NCBI RefSeq assembly: GCF_000812965.1
Contig: NZ_JSYN01000025.1
Coordinates: 62,001 to 126,000, forward strand
Reading direction: 5' to 3'
DNA from: Pedobacter kyungheensis
Lineage (GTDB): Bacteria > Bacteroidota > Bacteroidia > Sphingobacteriales > Sphingobacteriaceae
Length of the DNA stretch: 64,000 nt
Shown: positions 9,524 to 18,396 of the stretch, piece after piece
Layout: each line of letters begins with the position of its first letter
How positions within the stretch are numbered: the stretch's first letter is position 1
Made by a program: the position numbers and the translations under genes
Notes under the pieces: model-generated
What the model saw: only the letters and a program-made list of their open reading frames with translations
What the model was told of the DNA's origin: nothing
The model's database searches: none

Positions 9524-9551
9524 GCGCCATGCGCCATGCGCTTAGCGCTTA
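9524..9551. repeat. Tandem heptamers before the sugar permease
   Basis: GCGCCAT twice followed by GCGCTTA twice, in register. An ATG inside the array extends the following frame artificially by nine codons. Confidence 0.75.
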
Positions 9552-9562
9552 GACTAAAGAAA

Positions 9563-10936
9563 ATGAGCTTAAAAACAGTATTTGAGAATCCGAAATTAAC
9601 ACTCGTTCAGATTATCAACATGAGCGTAGGTTTTTTCGGTATCCAGTTTGGTTGGGATCTGCAGCGTGCCAACATGGGCCGTATTTACGAAAACCTTGGT
9701 GCCAATCCAGATCAGGTTCCTTTATTGTTTTTAGCAGCCCCTTTAACCGGGCTGTTGGTGCAACCTGTTATTGGCTACCTGAGTGATCGTACCTGGCACC
9801 CAAGATGGGGCAGGAGAAGGCCATACTTTCTAATCGGTGCCATTGTAAGCAGTATTGCTTTAATTTTTATGCCACATAGCAGTGTATTGTGGATGGCTGC
9901 AGGTTTATTGTGGATTTTGGATGTTTTCGGGAACATTGCCATGGAACCTTTCCGCGCTTTTGTTACCGATAAATTGCCCGATAGCCAGGTTAACCGCGGT
10001 TTCATTATGCAAAGCATGATGATTGGTTTAGGTGGGAGCGTAGCCTCAGCCTTACCATGGATCATGAATAATATTTTCCATTTAACCAACACGGCAGAGC
10101 AGGGCAGCATTCCGGAAAATGTAAAGTTCTCTTTTTATATCGGTGCATTTTTCTTTTTTGCAGCTGTACTTTGGACAGTCTTTACCACCAAAGAATATCC
10201 GCCACAGGATGTTGATTTTAAAGAAAAAGTAAAAGCCAGCAACAAAGGTTTTGGTGGCGGCGCCAAAGAAATTTTTCAGGCCCTGCGCAATATGCCTAAA
10301 AGAATGCAGGTAGTTTCGCTGGTTCAGTTTTTTACCTGGCCAGGCTTGTTTTTAATGTGGTTTTATTATACCACGGCGGTTGCAGTTAATGTTTTCGGTG
10401 GTAAAGATGCAGCCGATCCGGTTTATGCCCATGGTGCCGATTTTGGTAGCTTAACGCTGGCTTATTATAGTGTGGTAACTTTCCTTTTTGCTTTAATCCT
10501 TCCTAAAATAGCTGATGCTTTAGGTCGTAAAACTACGCATGCCCTTTGTTTAATTTGTGGTGCTGTTGGCTTAATCAGTGTGGCCTGGGTGCATGATAAA
10601 AATATGTTGTATTTGTGTATGACGGGGGTTGGTATTGCCTGGGCAAGTATCCTTTCTATGCCTTATGCCATGTTAAGCGGTTCCTTACCAAAAGATAAAA
10701 TTGGTATTTACATGGGTATCTTCAATTTCTTTATTGTACTGCCCGAAATTATAGCATCGCTGGGTTTTGGTTGGCTAATGCGCAATGTGTTAAATAACGA
10801 CAGGTTACTGGCCGTTCAGTTGGGTGGCGGTTTAATGATTCTGGCAGCTGTAATTTGCTATGTGTTTATCCGCGAAAAGAAAACTGACGAAGTATTGGCC
10901 GCTAAACTGGAAGTCGAAGAAAACAGAAGTGTTTAA
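9563..10936 (+). CDS. MFS sugar permease, SLC45/GPH-like (probable maltose transporter)
   Basis: 457 residues with about 12 hydrophobic segments; inner membrane. The loop between helices 2 and 3 carries SDRTWHPRWGRRRPYFLIGA, characteristic of the sucrose/maltose-type SLC45/GPH group. Such carriers move a disaccharide with protons or another cation. Placed after pgmB, GH65 and GH13, it is the likely step that brings maltose into the cytoplasm for phosphorolysis. I chose ATG 9563 (MSLKTVFENPKL) instead of ATG 9536, because the latter lies in a heptamer repeat and adds a peptide (MRLALRLKK) made of that repeat. Substrate is inferred from context; sucrose is the main alternative. Confidence 0.88.
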   Translation: MSLKTVFENPKLTLVQIINMSVGFFGIQFGWDLQRANMGRIYENLGANPDQVPLLFLAAPLTGLLVQPVIGYLSDRTWHPRWGRRRPYFLIGAIVSSIALIFMPHSSVLWMAAGLLWILDVFGNIAMEPFRAFVTDKLPDSQVNRGFIMQSMMIGLGGSVASALPWIMNNIFHLTNTAEQGSIPENVKFSFYIGAFFFFAAVLWTVFTTKEYPPQDVDFKEKVKASNKGFGGGAKEIFQALRNMPKRMQVVSLVQFFTWPGLFLMWFYYTTAVAVNVFGGKDAADPVYAHGADFGSLTLAYYSVVTFLFALILPKIADALGRKTTHALCLICGAVGLISVAWVHDKNMLYLCMTGVGIAWASILSMPYAMLSGSLPKDKIGIYMGIFNFFIVLPEIIASLGFGWLMRNVLNNDRLLAVQLGGGLMILAAVICYVFIREKKTDEVLAAKLEVEENRSV

Positions 10937-10982
10937 TCAGAATTTAATCCAAAAATAGTCACTGACTAAGTGCAAAATATTA

Positions 10983-11071
10983 ACCACAGAGTCCACCAAG
11001 AAAAACACAGAGAAAACGGAGTCCATTTTAAGTCTCAATGTGCTCTGTGAAAACTCTGCGGCCTCGGTGGT
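10983..11071. repeat. Imperfect hairpin repeat, ACCACAGAG family
   Basis: The left arm ACCACAGAGTCCACC (from 10983) is imperfectly complementary to the right arm ending CGGCCTCGGTGGT (to 11071), with ACACAGAG/CTCTGTG pairing inside. It fills most of the 158-base gap between the permease and the next amylase. It is related in style to the CCACAGATT elements at 46.4-49.3 kb. Confidence 0.7.
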
Positions 11072-11094
11072 AAAACCAACGATAATCTAACCAA

Positions 11095-12975
11095 ATGAAA
11101 AAAGTATTTTATCTCTTGCTGTTAGTAGCAGCAACGCATACCGCCTGCAAAAAAGCGGCTACAGATACCCCCGAACCAACACCGGTTAATCAAACAGCCG
11201 ATTTACCGGCAGGTGCCAAAAATGGCGTGGCCTTTATCAATAATGGCACTTCAGCTATTGTAACCTTGTACGCTCCGGGTAAAACTTCGGTTTCGGTTAT
11301 TGGCGATTTTAATAACTGGTCAACTACCGCCTCAGTGATGAAAAAAACACCGGATGGCAATACCTGGTGGGTACAAATTGATAACCTTAACCCTGCCACC
11401 GAATATGCTTATCAGTTTGTTGTAGATGGAAACCTTAAAGTGGCCGATCCCTATTGTGAAAAGGTGCTCGATCCGGATAACGATCAATATATCGCCGCAA
11501 CAGTATATCCTAACTTAAAAGCTTATCCAACAGGTAAAACAACTGGTATTGTGAGTACAATGCAGGCTAATCAACCGGTTTATAACTGGAAAAATACCAG
11601 CTTTACCCGCCCGGATAAAAACAACCTGGTGATTTACGAATTATTGGTACGCGATTTTACTACCGAACACAGTTATGCATCAACGCTTGCAAAATTGGAT
11701 TATTTAATTGGCCTGGGGATAAATGCCATTGAGTTAATGCCCGTTAACGAGTTTGAAGGCAATTTAAGCTGGGGCTATAATCCATCTTTTTATTTCGCAC
11801 CGGATAAATATTATGGTACCAAAACAGCACTGCAAAATTTTATCGATGAGTGCCACGGTCGTGGTATTGCCGTAATTATGGATATGGTTTTAAACCATTC
11901 CTTTGGTCAGTCGCCCATGGTACAACTGTATTTTGATGGCGCTAAGCCCACCACTTCGAGTCCCTGGTTTAATGTAGATGCCAAACATCCTTTTAATGTG
12001 GGTTATGATTTTAACCACGAAAGTCAGGCCACCAAAAAGTTTTCGAAAGATGTAATGAAATTCTGGATGCAGCAATATAAAATAGATGGTTTCCGTTTCG
12101 ATTTATCAAAAGGCTTTACCCAAAAGTCTTCAACAGATGATGCGCAGTTTAGGTTGTATGATGCAGGCCGGGTAGCCATCTGGAAAGATTATAACAGTTA
12201 CATCAAAAGCATCGATCCTAATTTTTATGTGATATTGGAACATTTTGCAGAAGAATCGGAAGAAAAAGTACTGGCGGATGAGGGCATGATGCTTTGGAAT
12301 AACCTGAACCATGATATGAATGAGGCTACCATGGGCTGGTTAGGCAGTTCTAATTTTCAGTGGGGATTTTATACCAACCATGGTTTTACCAAATCAGAAA
12401 ACCTCGTGAGCTATGGCGAAAGTCATGATGAAGAGCGCCTGAATTTCAAAAACATCAGCTATGGCAACGGCTTTGGTAGTTATATGATTAAGGGTAATTT
12501 GGCTACATCGCTAAAAAGGGAAGAATTGATTGCCGCATTTTTATTTGGTATGCCTGGCCCTAAAATGATTTGGCAGTTTGGCGAACTTGGTTACGATGTA
12601 AGCATCGATTTTAACGGACGCACCGGCGATAAACCCATCAAATGGGAATATTTCAGCGATCCAAACCGCAAAGCTTTGTATGATGCTTATGCCAAATTCA
12701 TCAGGCTAAAAAAGAACAACAGCATTTTTAACTCCACTAATTTTACTTACAACCTGGCCGGAGGGATTAAATACATTAAATTAACTGAAGGCAGCAATAC
12801 AGTTGTGGTGGTTGGTAATTTTGATGTGATAAACCAAAGCGCCAATATCGATTTTGGTACAGCAGGTACATGGCTAGATGCAGTAGGCAGCAATGTTAGT
12901 CTGGCTTCGGGCACTTATACCGCAAACCTGGCACCTGGAGAATACCATATTTTCAGCAAAGTTGCTTTAAAGTAA
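11095..12975 (+). CDS. GH13 alpha-amylase-family lipoprotein with N-terminal CBM48-like domain
   Basis: 626 residues. The signal peptide ends at THTAC (Cys 18), so this is probably an outer-membrane lipoprotein, the likely surface amylase (SusG role). An Ig-like E-set/CBM48 domain with VSVIGDFNNWS and NPATEYAYQFVVDG covers about 45-145. The catalytic barrel contains MDMVLNHS, GFRFDLSKG with nucleophile D336, ILEHFAEE with acid/base E382, and GESHDEERL with D445; a C-terminal beta domain ends the protein. The CBM48-barrel arrangement also occurs in branching and debranching enzymes, so alpha-1,6 activity is possible. It is followed by a palindromic repeat that could act as a terminator, closing the maltodextrin locus. 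Confidence 0.88.
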   Translation: MKKVFYLLLLVAATHTACKKAATDTPEPTPVNQTADLPAGAKNGVAFINNGTSAIVTLYAPGKTSVSVIGDFNNWSTTASVMKKTPDGNTWWVQIDNLNPATEYAYQFVVDGNLKVADPYCEKVLDPDNDQYIAATVYPNLKAYPTGKTTGIVSTMQANQPVYNWKNTSFTRPDKNNLVIYELLVRDFTTEHSYASTLAKLDYLIGLGINAIELMPVNEFEGNLSWGYNPSFYFAPDKYYGTKTALQNFIDECHGRGIAVIMDMVLNHSFGQSPMVQLYFDGAKPTTSSPWFNVDAKHPFNVGYDFNHESQATKKFSKDVMKFWMQQYKIDGFRFDLSKGFTQKSSTDDAQFRLYDAGRVAIWKDYNSYIKSIDPNFYVILEHFAEESEEKVLADEGMMLWNNLNHDMNEATMGWLGSSNFQWGFYTNHGFTKSENLVSYGESHDEERLNFKNISYGNGFGSYMIKGNLATSLKREELIAAFLFGMPGPKMIWQFGELGYDVSIDFNGRTGDKPIKWEYFSDPNRKALYDAYAKFIRLKKNNSIFNSTNFTYNLAGGIKYIKLTEGSNTVVVVGNFDVINQSANIDFGTAGTWLDAVGSNVSLASGTYTANLAPGEYHIFSKVALK

Positions 12976-12979
12976 TTAC

Positions 12980-13010
12980 AACCTCGCAGGTTTCTAAAAC
13001 CTGCGAGGTT
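12980..13010. repeat. AACCTCGCAGGTTT palindrome (possible terminator)
   Basis: A perfect 14-base inverted repeat with a 3-base loop, 5 bases after the GH13 stop codon. The same element with a compensated base pair occurs at 24050-24080. No long T-run, so it is a mobile-type repeat that may also stop transcription. Confidence 0.8.
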
Positions 13011-13099
13011 TGATGTTAAAAACCTGCGGATTTATTAAGGCGATTGGTAATAATCTTGTTGTTTTTAGTTAATATTGCTTTAACAACAAAGCATCCTAA

Positions 13100-13654
13100 A
13101 TGAAAGATAAATTAGCGCATCACTTATTATGGGAACGATTACGTGCCGGCGATAAAGATGCGTTTTTTGATTTGTATGCTGAACTTTATTACCCGCTGGT
13201 TAATTTCGGGATTAGGGTCTGTGCCGATGCCGATACCTCAAGCGAAGCTACCGACCAGGTTTTTACCACCATTTGGGAGAAACACGAAACCTTAACCCGG
13301 GTCGACAATGTTGAAGCCTATCTTCGTACTTTTTTAAAACGTAAACTGCTGCGGATTCTGGAAAGAAAACGTAAAATCAGTGATGCGCTTTTTAATGCCG
13401 GTGCCGATGGCGACTGGATGGAAATGAGCTACGAAGAATTTATTGTTAAAGTACAAAGCGACGAACTGGTGAAACATCAACTTAAAAGTGCTTTAGAAAA
13501 ACTTACCTTCCGCCAGAAACAGCTCATCCACCTTAAATTTTTTGATGGTTTCAGCTATGAGCAAATTGCCGAGCAAACCAATCAAACCATTAAAACAGCC
13601 TACAATACCATCTACGATGCATTAAAAATATTAAGGAAAGAGTTTAAAAGCTAA
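13100..13654 (+). CDS. ECF-type RNA polymerase sigma factor
   Basis: 184 residues. Region 2 lies in the N-terminal half (FDLYAELYYPLVNFGIRVC, then TTIWEKHETL) and region 4 in LTFRQKQLIHLKFFDGFSYE with the helix-turn-helix EQIAEQTNQTIKTAYNTI. This matches the Bacteroidota sigma-70 family that partners FecR anti-sigma proteins. A FecR gene, then a SusC receptor with an STN domain, follow on the same strand. The inferred role is trans-envelope induction: substrate binding by SusC releases this factor to transcribe the SusC/SusD genes. Confidence 0.93.
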   Translation: MKDKLAHHLLWERLRAGDKDAFFDLYAELYYPLVNFGIRVCADADTSSEATDQVFTTIWEKHETLTRVDNVEAYLRTFLKRKLLRILERKRKISDALFNAGADGDWMEMSYEEFIVKVQSDELVKHQLKSALEKLTFRQKQLIHLKFFDGFSYEQIAEQTNQTIKTAYNTIYDALKILRKEFKS

Positions 13655-13656
13655 TC

Positions 13657-13727
13657 CCATGGTTGGTGACTCTAATTCCATGGTTGGTGGCCCACCAACC
13701 AGCTAAGACTCTATGCTACCACCATGG
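13657..13727. repeat. Compound CCATGGTTGGTG repeat between sigma factor and fecR
   Basis: CCATGGTTGGTG occurs directly at 13657-13668 and 13678-13689. The second copy is the left arm of a perfect palindrome GGTTGGTGG-C-CCACCAACC (13682-13700), and CCACCATGG follows at 13719-13727. Stem-forming and unlike the AT-rich surroundings. Confidence 0.7.
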
Positions 13728-13850
13728 CGAATTAAATTTCTTCATTTCCTGTACTTCCAGCGCACATATTTGGTTAGGTTAAAAAAAAGTTAAAATTTTC
13801 TTAGGAAAAAGTAAAGCTTTTTGGCACTGTTATATAAAAGGCAAATTAGC

Positions 13851-14915
13851 ATGGTTGATAGAAGTAAATTCAATGCAGAAGACTTCCTTGTGGATAGCAC
13901 TTTTCAGCAGTATTGTGCTGGAACAGATCCACTATGCATTGGATATTGGGAGAAATACATTAATGCACACCCCGAGCAGGCAGCAGTAATAGCTGAAGCG
14001 AAAAGATTATACGTAATACTGAGTGGAAATAAGCGCCCGTTAAACAAACAGCGCGAAAATTTAGCAGAAACCCTGTTTCCGGTAGCAGAAACCGTGAAGC
14101 TTAAAAATTACTTATGGCTTAAAATTGCAGCTGCCGTAGTGCTGGTGTTGGGTTCGGTGTTTTTATATCGTACATACCTCAATAAAAGCACTCAAAGTGT
14201 AGTGCCAGAGATTTACAGTTTTACCACTAAAGGTGGCGAGCGTAAAAAAATTATGTTGCAGGATGGTACCTCGGTTTTGCTCAATGCAAAAAGTAATTTA
14301 ACCATTAGTAAAGATTTTAACGATAAATGTCGTGAAGTAACCTTAACCGGAGAGGCTTTTTTTGATGTAGCACACGATAAAGCTAAACCCTTTAAAGTGC
14401 ACACTACCGATTTTAACATCAATGTACTAGGTACTGCATTTAATGTGAAGGCTTACGCTGATGAAATTACTTCGGAAGCCACCTTGATTCGTGGTTTGAT
14501 TACCATGGAGGCTACGACTGGGAATGGTGGTATCATTACCTTAAAACCAAGTCAGAAGGTAACCTTTTATAAAACAATTGCACAAAAGCAGCCCGCTAAA
14601 CTGGTTAAACCCACTGCACCAAAGCCCGAAATTACCATTAACCATTATACCAAGATTAAGGATAGTACCATTGTAGAAACGGCCTGGACCCAGAACCGCA
14701 TTGAGATTTACGACCAGGACTTCGATGAAATTAAAAACATCCTCGAAAAATGGTACAACGTAGAAATCAGGTTTAAAAATCCAGAGATTGAAAAATACCG
14801 CTTTACGGCAACCATTACCAACGAGACAATAGCTGAAGTTTTACAAGCATTACAACAAACCGAAAACAATTTTAAATATGAGATAAAAGGAAAAAAGATC
14901 ACCATTTCGAAATAG
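13851..14915 (+). CDS. FecR-family anti-sigma factor
   Basis: 354 residues from ATG 13851 (MVDRSKFNAEDFL). An upstream in-frame TTG at 13821 is less likely. The cytoplasmic N-terminal part binds the sigma factor. One membrane span follows (LKIAAAVVLVLGSVFLY, about 84-100), then a periplasmic FecR domain (GTSVLLNAKSNLTI, FDVAHDKAKPFKVHT) and a C-terminal STN-like DUF4974 domain (IEIYDQDFDEIKNILEKWYN). The C-terminal domain is the part that senses the receptor. Encoded between its sigma factor and its SusC partner, as in the many polysaccharide and host-glycan systems of Bacteroides studied this way. Confidence 0.95.
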   Translation: MVDRSKFNAEDFLVDSTFQQYCAGTDPLCIGYWEKYINAHPEQAAVIAEAKRLYVILSGNKRPLNKQRENLAETLFPVAETVKLKNYLWLKIAAAVVLVLGSVFLYRTYLNKSTQSVVPEIYSFTTKGGERKKIMLQDGTSVLLNAKSNLTISKDFNDKCREVTLTGEAFFDVAHDKAKPFKVHTTDFNINVLGTAFNVKAYADEITSEATLIRGLITMEATTGNGGIITLKPSQKVTFYKTIAQKQPAKLVKPTAPKPEITINHYTKIKDSTIVETAWTQNRIEIYDQDFDEIKNILEKWYNVEIRFKNPEIEKYRFTATITNETIAEVLQALQQTENNFKYEIKGKKITISK

Positions 14916-14935
14916 GAACAAAAAAGGACGGTGTT

Positions 14936-14957
14936 GGAGCACCGCCCTTATAGGTTT
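14936..14957 (+). terminator. Hairpin between fecR and susC (possible attenuator)
   Basis: GGACGGTG pairs with CACCGCCC (one mismatch) around a short loop. No strong T-run follows, so it could be a weak terminator or an mRNA end that separates low regulator expression from high receptor expression. Confidence 0.45.
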
Positions 14958-15035
14958 CCTTCTTGATTAATTAATGGCAGTTTATGCGCAAACAGATTGC
15001 TGCCAATAACTTATGCAACCAAAAAAAACAAAAAT

Positions 15036-18000
15036 ATGATTAATTATTACTTACTGCAAGGGCATCCGAGATACCGGAGGCTTTTAAAATTCATTATGCT
15101 AATGAAACTAGCCTGTATTATGGTTTTCATTACCTGCCTTAATGTTTCAGCATCTGTTTTTTCCCAGGAAAAAATTTCATTAGATGTGAAGAAAACAAAG
15201 CTGGCAAAGGTGTTACAAATTATTGAACAGCAAAGCAGTTACCATTTTGTTTACAGCTCTTCTTATGTGCCGGTAAACCGGGATGTAAGCATTACTGTAA
15301 CCAATACTTTGGTTACCGATGTGCTGGCAGCCATTTTAAACAGAACGAACCTGAAATATTCTGTTTCTGATGGCGGTTTAATTGTCATTAGCAAAAATAA
15401 AGAAGTACCAATTACAGGAACCGTTAAAGATGCTCTTGGAGGTGCTTTACCCGGTGCCAGTGTACGTGTAAAAGGAACGGGTATTGGAACTTCTACCGAT
15501 GTAAACGGTAAGTTTGCCTTAAATGCACCCGAAAATGCTATTCTGGTAGTTTCTTATGCAGGTTTTCAAACCAAAGAAATTGCAATCAGTACCAAAACCG
15601 TTATCGATATTGTACTTACCGAAGATACCAAGCAATTAACAGATGTAGTGGTTACGGCTTTAGGTATCAAGAAAGAAAGAAGAGCTTTAGGATATTCGGT
15701 AACACAGGTAGGTGGCGAAACACTTACACAAGCCAGAGAAAACAGCGTACTAAACTCGCTGGTAGGTAAAGTTGCCGGTTTAGATGTGAGTTCAACATCT
15801 GGTGGTGCGGGTGCGGCAACCAGTGTAATTATCCGCGGCGTTTCCAGTTTAGGTCAAAGTAGTCAGCCACTATATGTAATTAATGGTATCCCTATGGAGA
15901 GTGAGCCTGTTGGCCGCTTCAATGCCAATTCTGTTGGTAACAATGGCGGGCAATATGATAATGCTCCCGATCGTGGCGATGCCATCGGTAATTTAAATCC
16001 CGATGATATCGAAAGCATTTCGGTTTTAAAAGGAGCCGCCGCCGCAGCATTGTATGGGTATCGTGCTAAATCAGGAGTAATTTTAATCACCACCAAAAGT
16101 GGCAAAGGCAACAGTATCGAATTTAACAGTAACTATGTGGCTGAGCAGATTATGGACCGCACCAACTGGCAGTATGTTTATGGTCAGGGGGTAAACGGGC
16201 AAAAACCGGCTACACAACTTGCAGCAGCTTCAACAGGTGGTTCCAGCTGGGGTGCACGACTGGATGGTTCGAACGTGGTGCAGTTTGATGGGGTAAGCAG
16301 GCCTTATTCTGCTCAACAAGATAACATCGAAGATTTTTACAAAACCGGTAATAGCTTTACCAATACCCTGGCTTTAAATAAAACCTTTACAGGCGGAGTA
16401 ATCCGCGTTTCAGGCAGCGACTTGCACAACAACTCAGTAGTGCCCAATTCAGGTTTAAACAGACAGAACTTTACTTTGTCGAGTACTTTCGATCCGATAA
16501 AAAACCTCGTAGTTGATGCCCGTTTCAATTACATTTTAGAACAGGCTAAAAACCGGCCGATGGTTTCGGATGGAGCGGGTAATGCCAATTACAATGCTGC
16601 ATTTTTGCCAACCAGTGTAAACATTAACGATTTAAAACCCTGGAAAAATGATAAAGGAAACGAAATCCTGTACAATACAGGTAACCCTTATGCTACTAAT
16701 CCATGGTTTGCAGCTTACGAATTTATCCACAACACCAAAAAAGAGCGTTTGTTAAGCTCGGCCAATGCCAAATATACCTTTGATAACGGACTGTTTTTAC
16801 AGGCAAGGGCTGGGAGAGATGCCTACAATGAAACTTATCTGGGCGTAACCCCTTCCGGAACTGCTTACGATGCAGATGGTGGTTTTACCGAACAATTAAC
16901 AAATTTTTCTGATATTAATGTAGACGGATTGATCGGTAAATCGTTCAAAATTGACGATTTCGCAATTACCCCTAATATTGGTGCCAGTTACCGCCGCACC
17001 AAATTAACGCAAACAACCAATCAGGGTGGCTCTTTCCAGATCCCTGGCATCTATACTTTATCCAATACCGGCGGAAAAACCGTTAGTGTGGTACAAAGTG
17101 ATCAGGAAACACAATCTGTTTACGGTACTTTAGAATTAACCTATAAAGATATCTTCTATTTAACTGCTAGCGGCAGAAGCGACTGGTTTTCTACCCTGGC
17201 CACACCCGGAAAAGACAATAAATTAAGTGTGTTTTATCCGGCCATTAGTGGTTCATTTGTATTCTCTGAACTATGGAAACCATCTTTCTTAAGCTTTGGT
17301 AAATTAAGGGCAGGTTATGCTGTTGTGGGTCAGGGGGCCTTGCCATTTAAAACACAATTGTACTATAACCTGCGTAGCGAAACCGTTAACGGAAGTCCGA
17401 TTGGTAATATTGTAAATCCGTCTATCCCAAATGCTTCATTGTTTGCTTCTAAAGCAAAAGAACTAGAAATTGGTACGGAGATGCGCTTCTTTGGCGACAG
17501 GTTAAATGTTGATTTTACCTGGTACAATAAAAAATCGAGCGATGAAATTCTGGATGTACCCACCTCAACCACTACAGGTTACAATGGCGCTACTTTAAAC
17601 ATTGGCGAACTGCAGAACAAGGGTATTGAAGCTTTAATTTCTGGCGTAGTGCTAAAAAATAAAGATTTTAGCTGGACATCCAGTTTAAACGGATCATACA
17701 ACGATAATAAGGTAATTACACTGGCACCTGGTACGGCTTCACAATTGCTGGCCACTTCAAGAAGTAATGTTGGTTTTTTACAAAACATTGCAGGCTTGCC
17801 TGTAGGCCAGGTAATGGCTTACGATTTTAAATACGATGCCAGCGGAAACATTGTTAAAGATGCCAATGGTGCTCCTGAAAGAGGCGAACTTAAAGCTTAT
17901 GGTTCTGCCTACAGTAAATGGAGTGCAGGCTGGAACAACGAATTTAATTACAAAGGGGTAAACCTTTCATTTTTAATAGATGGTAAATGGGGAGGTAAAA

Positions 18001-18377
18001 TCTTCTCGGCAACCGATTATTATGGCTATGTTTTCGGACTGCACCAGGCTACTTTAGAAAACCGCGATGCCCTGGGTATTAACGCTGCCAATTATTACAC
18101 CACCTATGCCAACAATGTTTCAAAACAATTTGTACAGGATGCCAGCTTTGTAAAATTCAGGCAGGTAATATTGGGCTATAATTTCCCGGCCAAAATGTTT
18201 AACAATAAGATCAAAGGCCTCAATTTAAGTTTTGTTGGGCGTAACTTATTCATCATCATGAAAAAGACAGATAACATCGATCCCGAATCGAGTTACAATG
18301 CCACTTTTCCGGGGATGGAGTTGGGTGGTGTGCCACCCGTACGTACCTATGGTTTAAATTTAAGTGTTAAGTTATAA
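15036..18377 (+). CDS. SusC-family TonB-dependent outer-membrane transporter with STN domain
   Basis: 1113 residues from ATG 15036 (MINYYLLQGHPRYRR); the upstream frame from 14997 adds only a low-complexity leader. Order of parts: signal segment ending ASVFSQ; STN/secretin-like domain (about 32-120, SLDVKKTKLAKVLQIIEQQ) for talking to FecR; carboxypeptidase-regulatory-like domain (ITGTVKDALGGALPGASVRV, about 126-200); plug with the SusC signature GYGYRAKSGVILITTKSGKG-like block (here ALYGYRAKSGVILITTKSGK, about 340-360); then the 22-strand barrel. It imports a nutrient with SusD as lid, powered by TonB. The STN domain is consistent with sigma/FecR control from the genes just upstream. Substrate unknown. 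Confidence 0.96.
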   Translation: MINYYLLQGHPRYRRLLKFIMLMKLACIMVFITCLNVSASVFSQEKISLDVKKTKLAKVLQIIEQQSSYHFVYSSSYVPVNRDVSITVTNTLVTDVLAAILNRTNLKYSVSDGGLIVISKNKEVPITGTVKDALGGALPGASVRVKGTGIGTSTDVNGKFALNAPENAILVVSYAGFQTKEIAISTKTVIDIVLTEDTKQLTDVVVTALGIKKERRALGYSVTQVGGETLTQARENSVLNSLVGKVAGLDVSSTSGGAGAATSVIIRGVSSLGQSSQPLYVINGIPMESEPVGRFNANSVGNNGGQYDNAPDRGDAIGNLNPDDIESISVLKGAAAAALYGYRAKSGVILITTKSGKGNSIEFNSNYVAEQIMDRTNWQYVYGQGVNGQKPATQLAAASTGGSSWGARLDGSNVVQFDGVSRPYSAQQDNIEDFYKTGNSFTNTLALNKTFTGGVIRVSGSDLHNNSVVPNSGLNRQNFTLSSTFDPIKNLVVDARFNYILEQAKNRPMVSDGAGNANYNAAFLPTSVNINDLKPWKNDKGNEILYNTGNPYATNPWFAAYEFIHNTKKERLLSSANAKYTFDNGLFLQARAGRDAYNETYLGVTPSGTAYDADGGFTEQLTNFSDINVDGLIGKSFKIDDFAITPNIGASYRRTKLTQTTNQGGSFQIPGIYTLSNTGGKTVSVVQSDQETQSVYGTLELTYKDIFYLTASGRSDWFSTLATPGKDNKLSVFYPAISGSFVFSELWKPSFLSFGKLRAGYAVVGQGALPFKTQLYYNLRSETVNGSPIGNIVNPSIPNASLFASKAKELEIGTEMRFFGDRLNVDFTWYNKKSSDEILDVPTSTTTGYNGATLNIGELQNKGIEALISGVVLKNKDFSWTSSLNGSYNDNKVITLAPGTASQLLATSRSNVGFLQNIAGLPVGQVMAYDFKYDASGNIVKDANGAPERGELKAYGSAYSKWSAGWNNEFNYKGVNLSFLIDGKWGGKIFSATDYYGYVFGLHQATLENRDALGINAANYYTTYANNVSKQFVQDASFVKFRQVILGYNFPAKMFNNKIKGLNLSFVGRNLFIIMKKTDNIDPESSYNATFPGMELGGVPPVRTYGLNLSVKL

Positions 18378-18396
18378 TCCTTTAAACGAATTGAAA

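Noticed and set aside
9536-9562. Upstream ATG for the sugar permease
   Set aside because: The extra residues are a translation of a heptamer repeat.
13821-13850. TTG start for the FecR gene
   Set aside because: Non-ATG start with a peptide atypical of the family; ATG 13851 gives the usual N-terminus.
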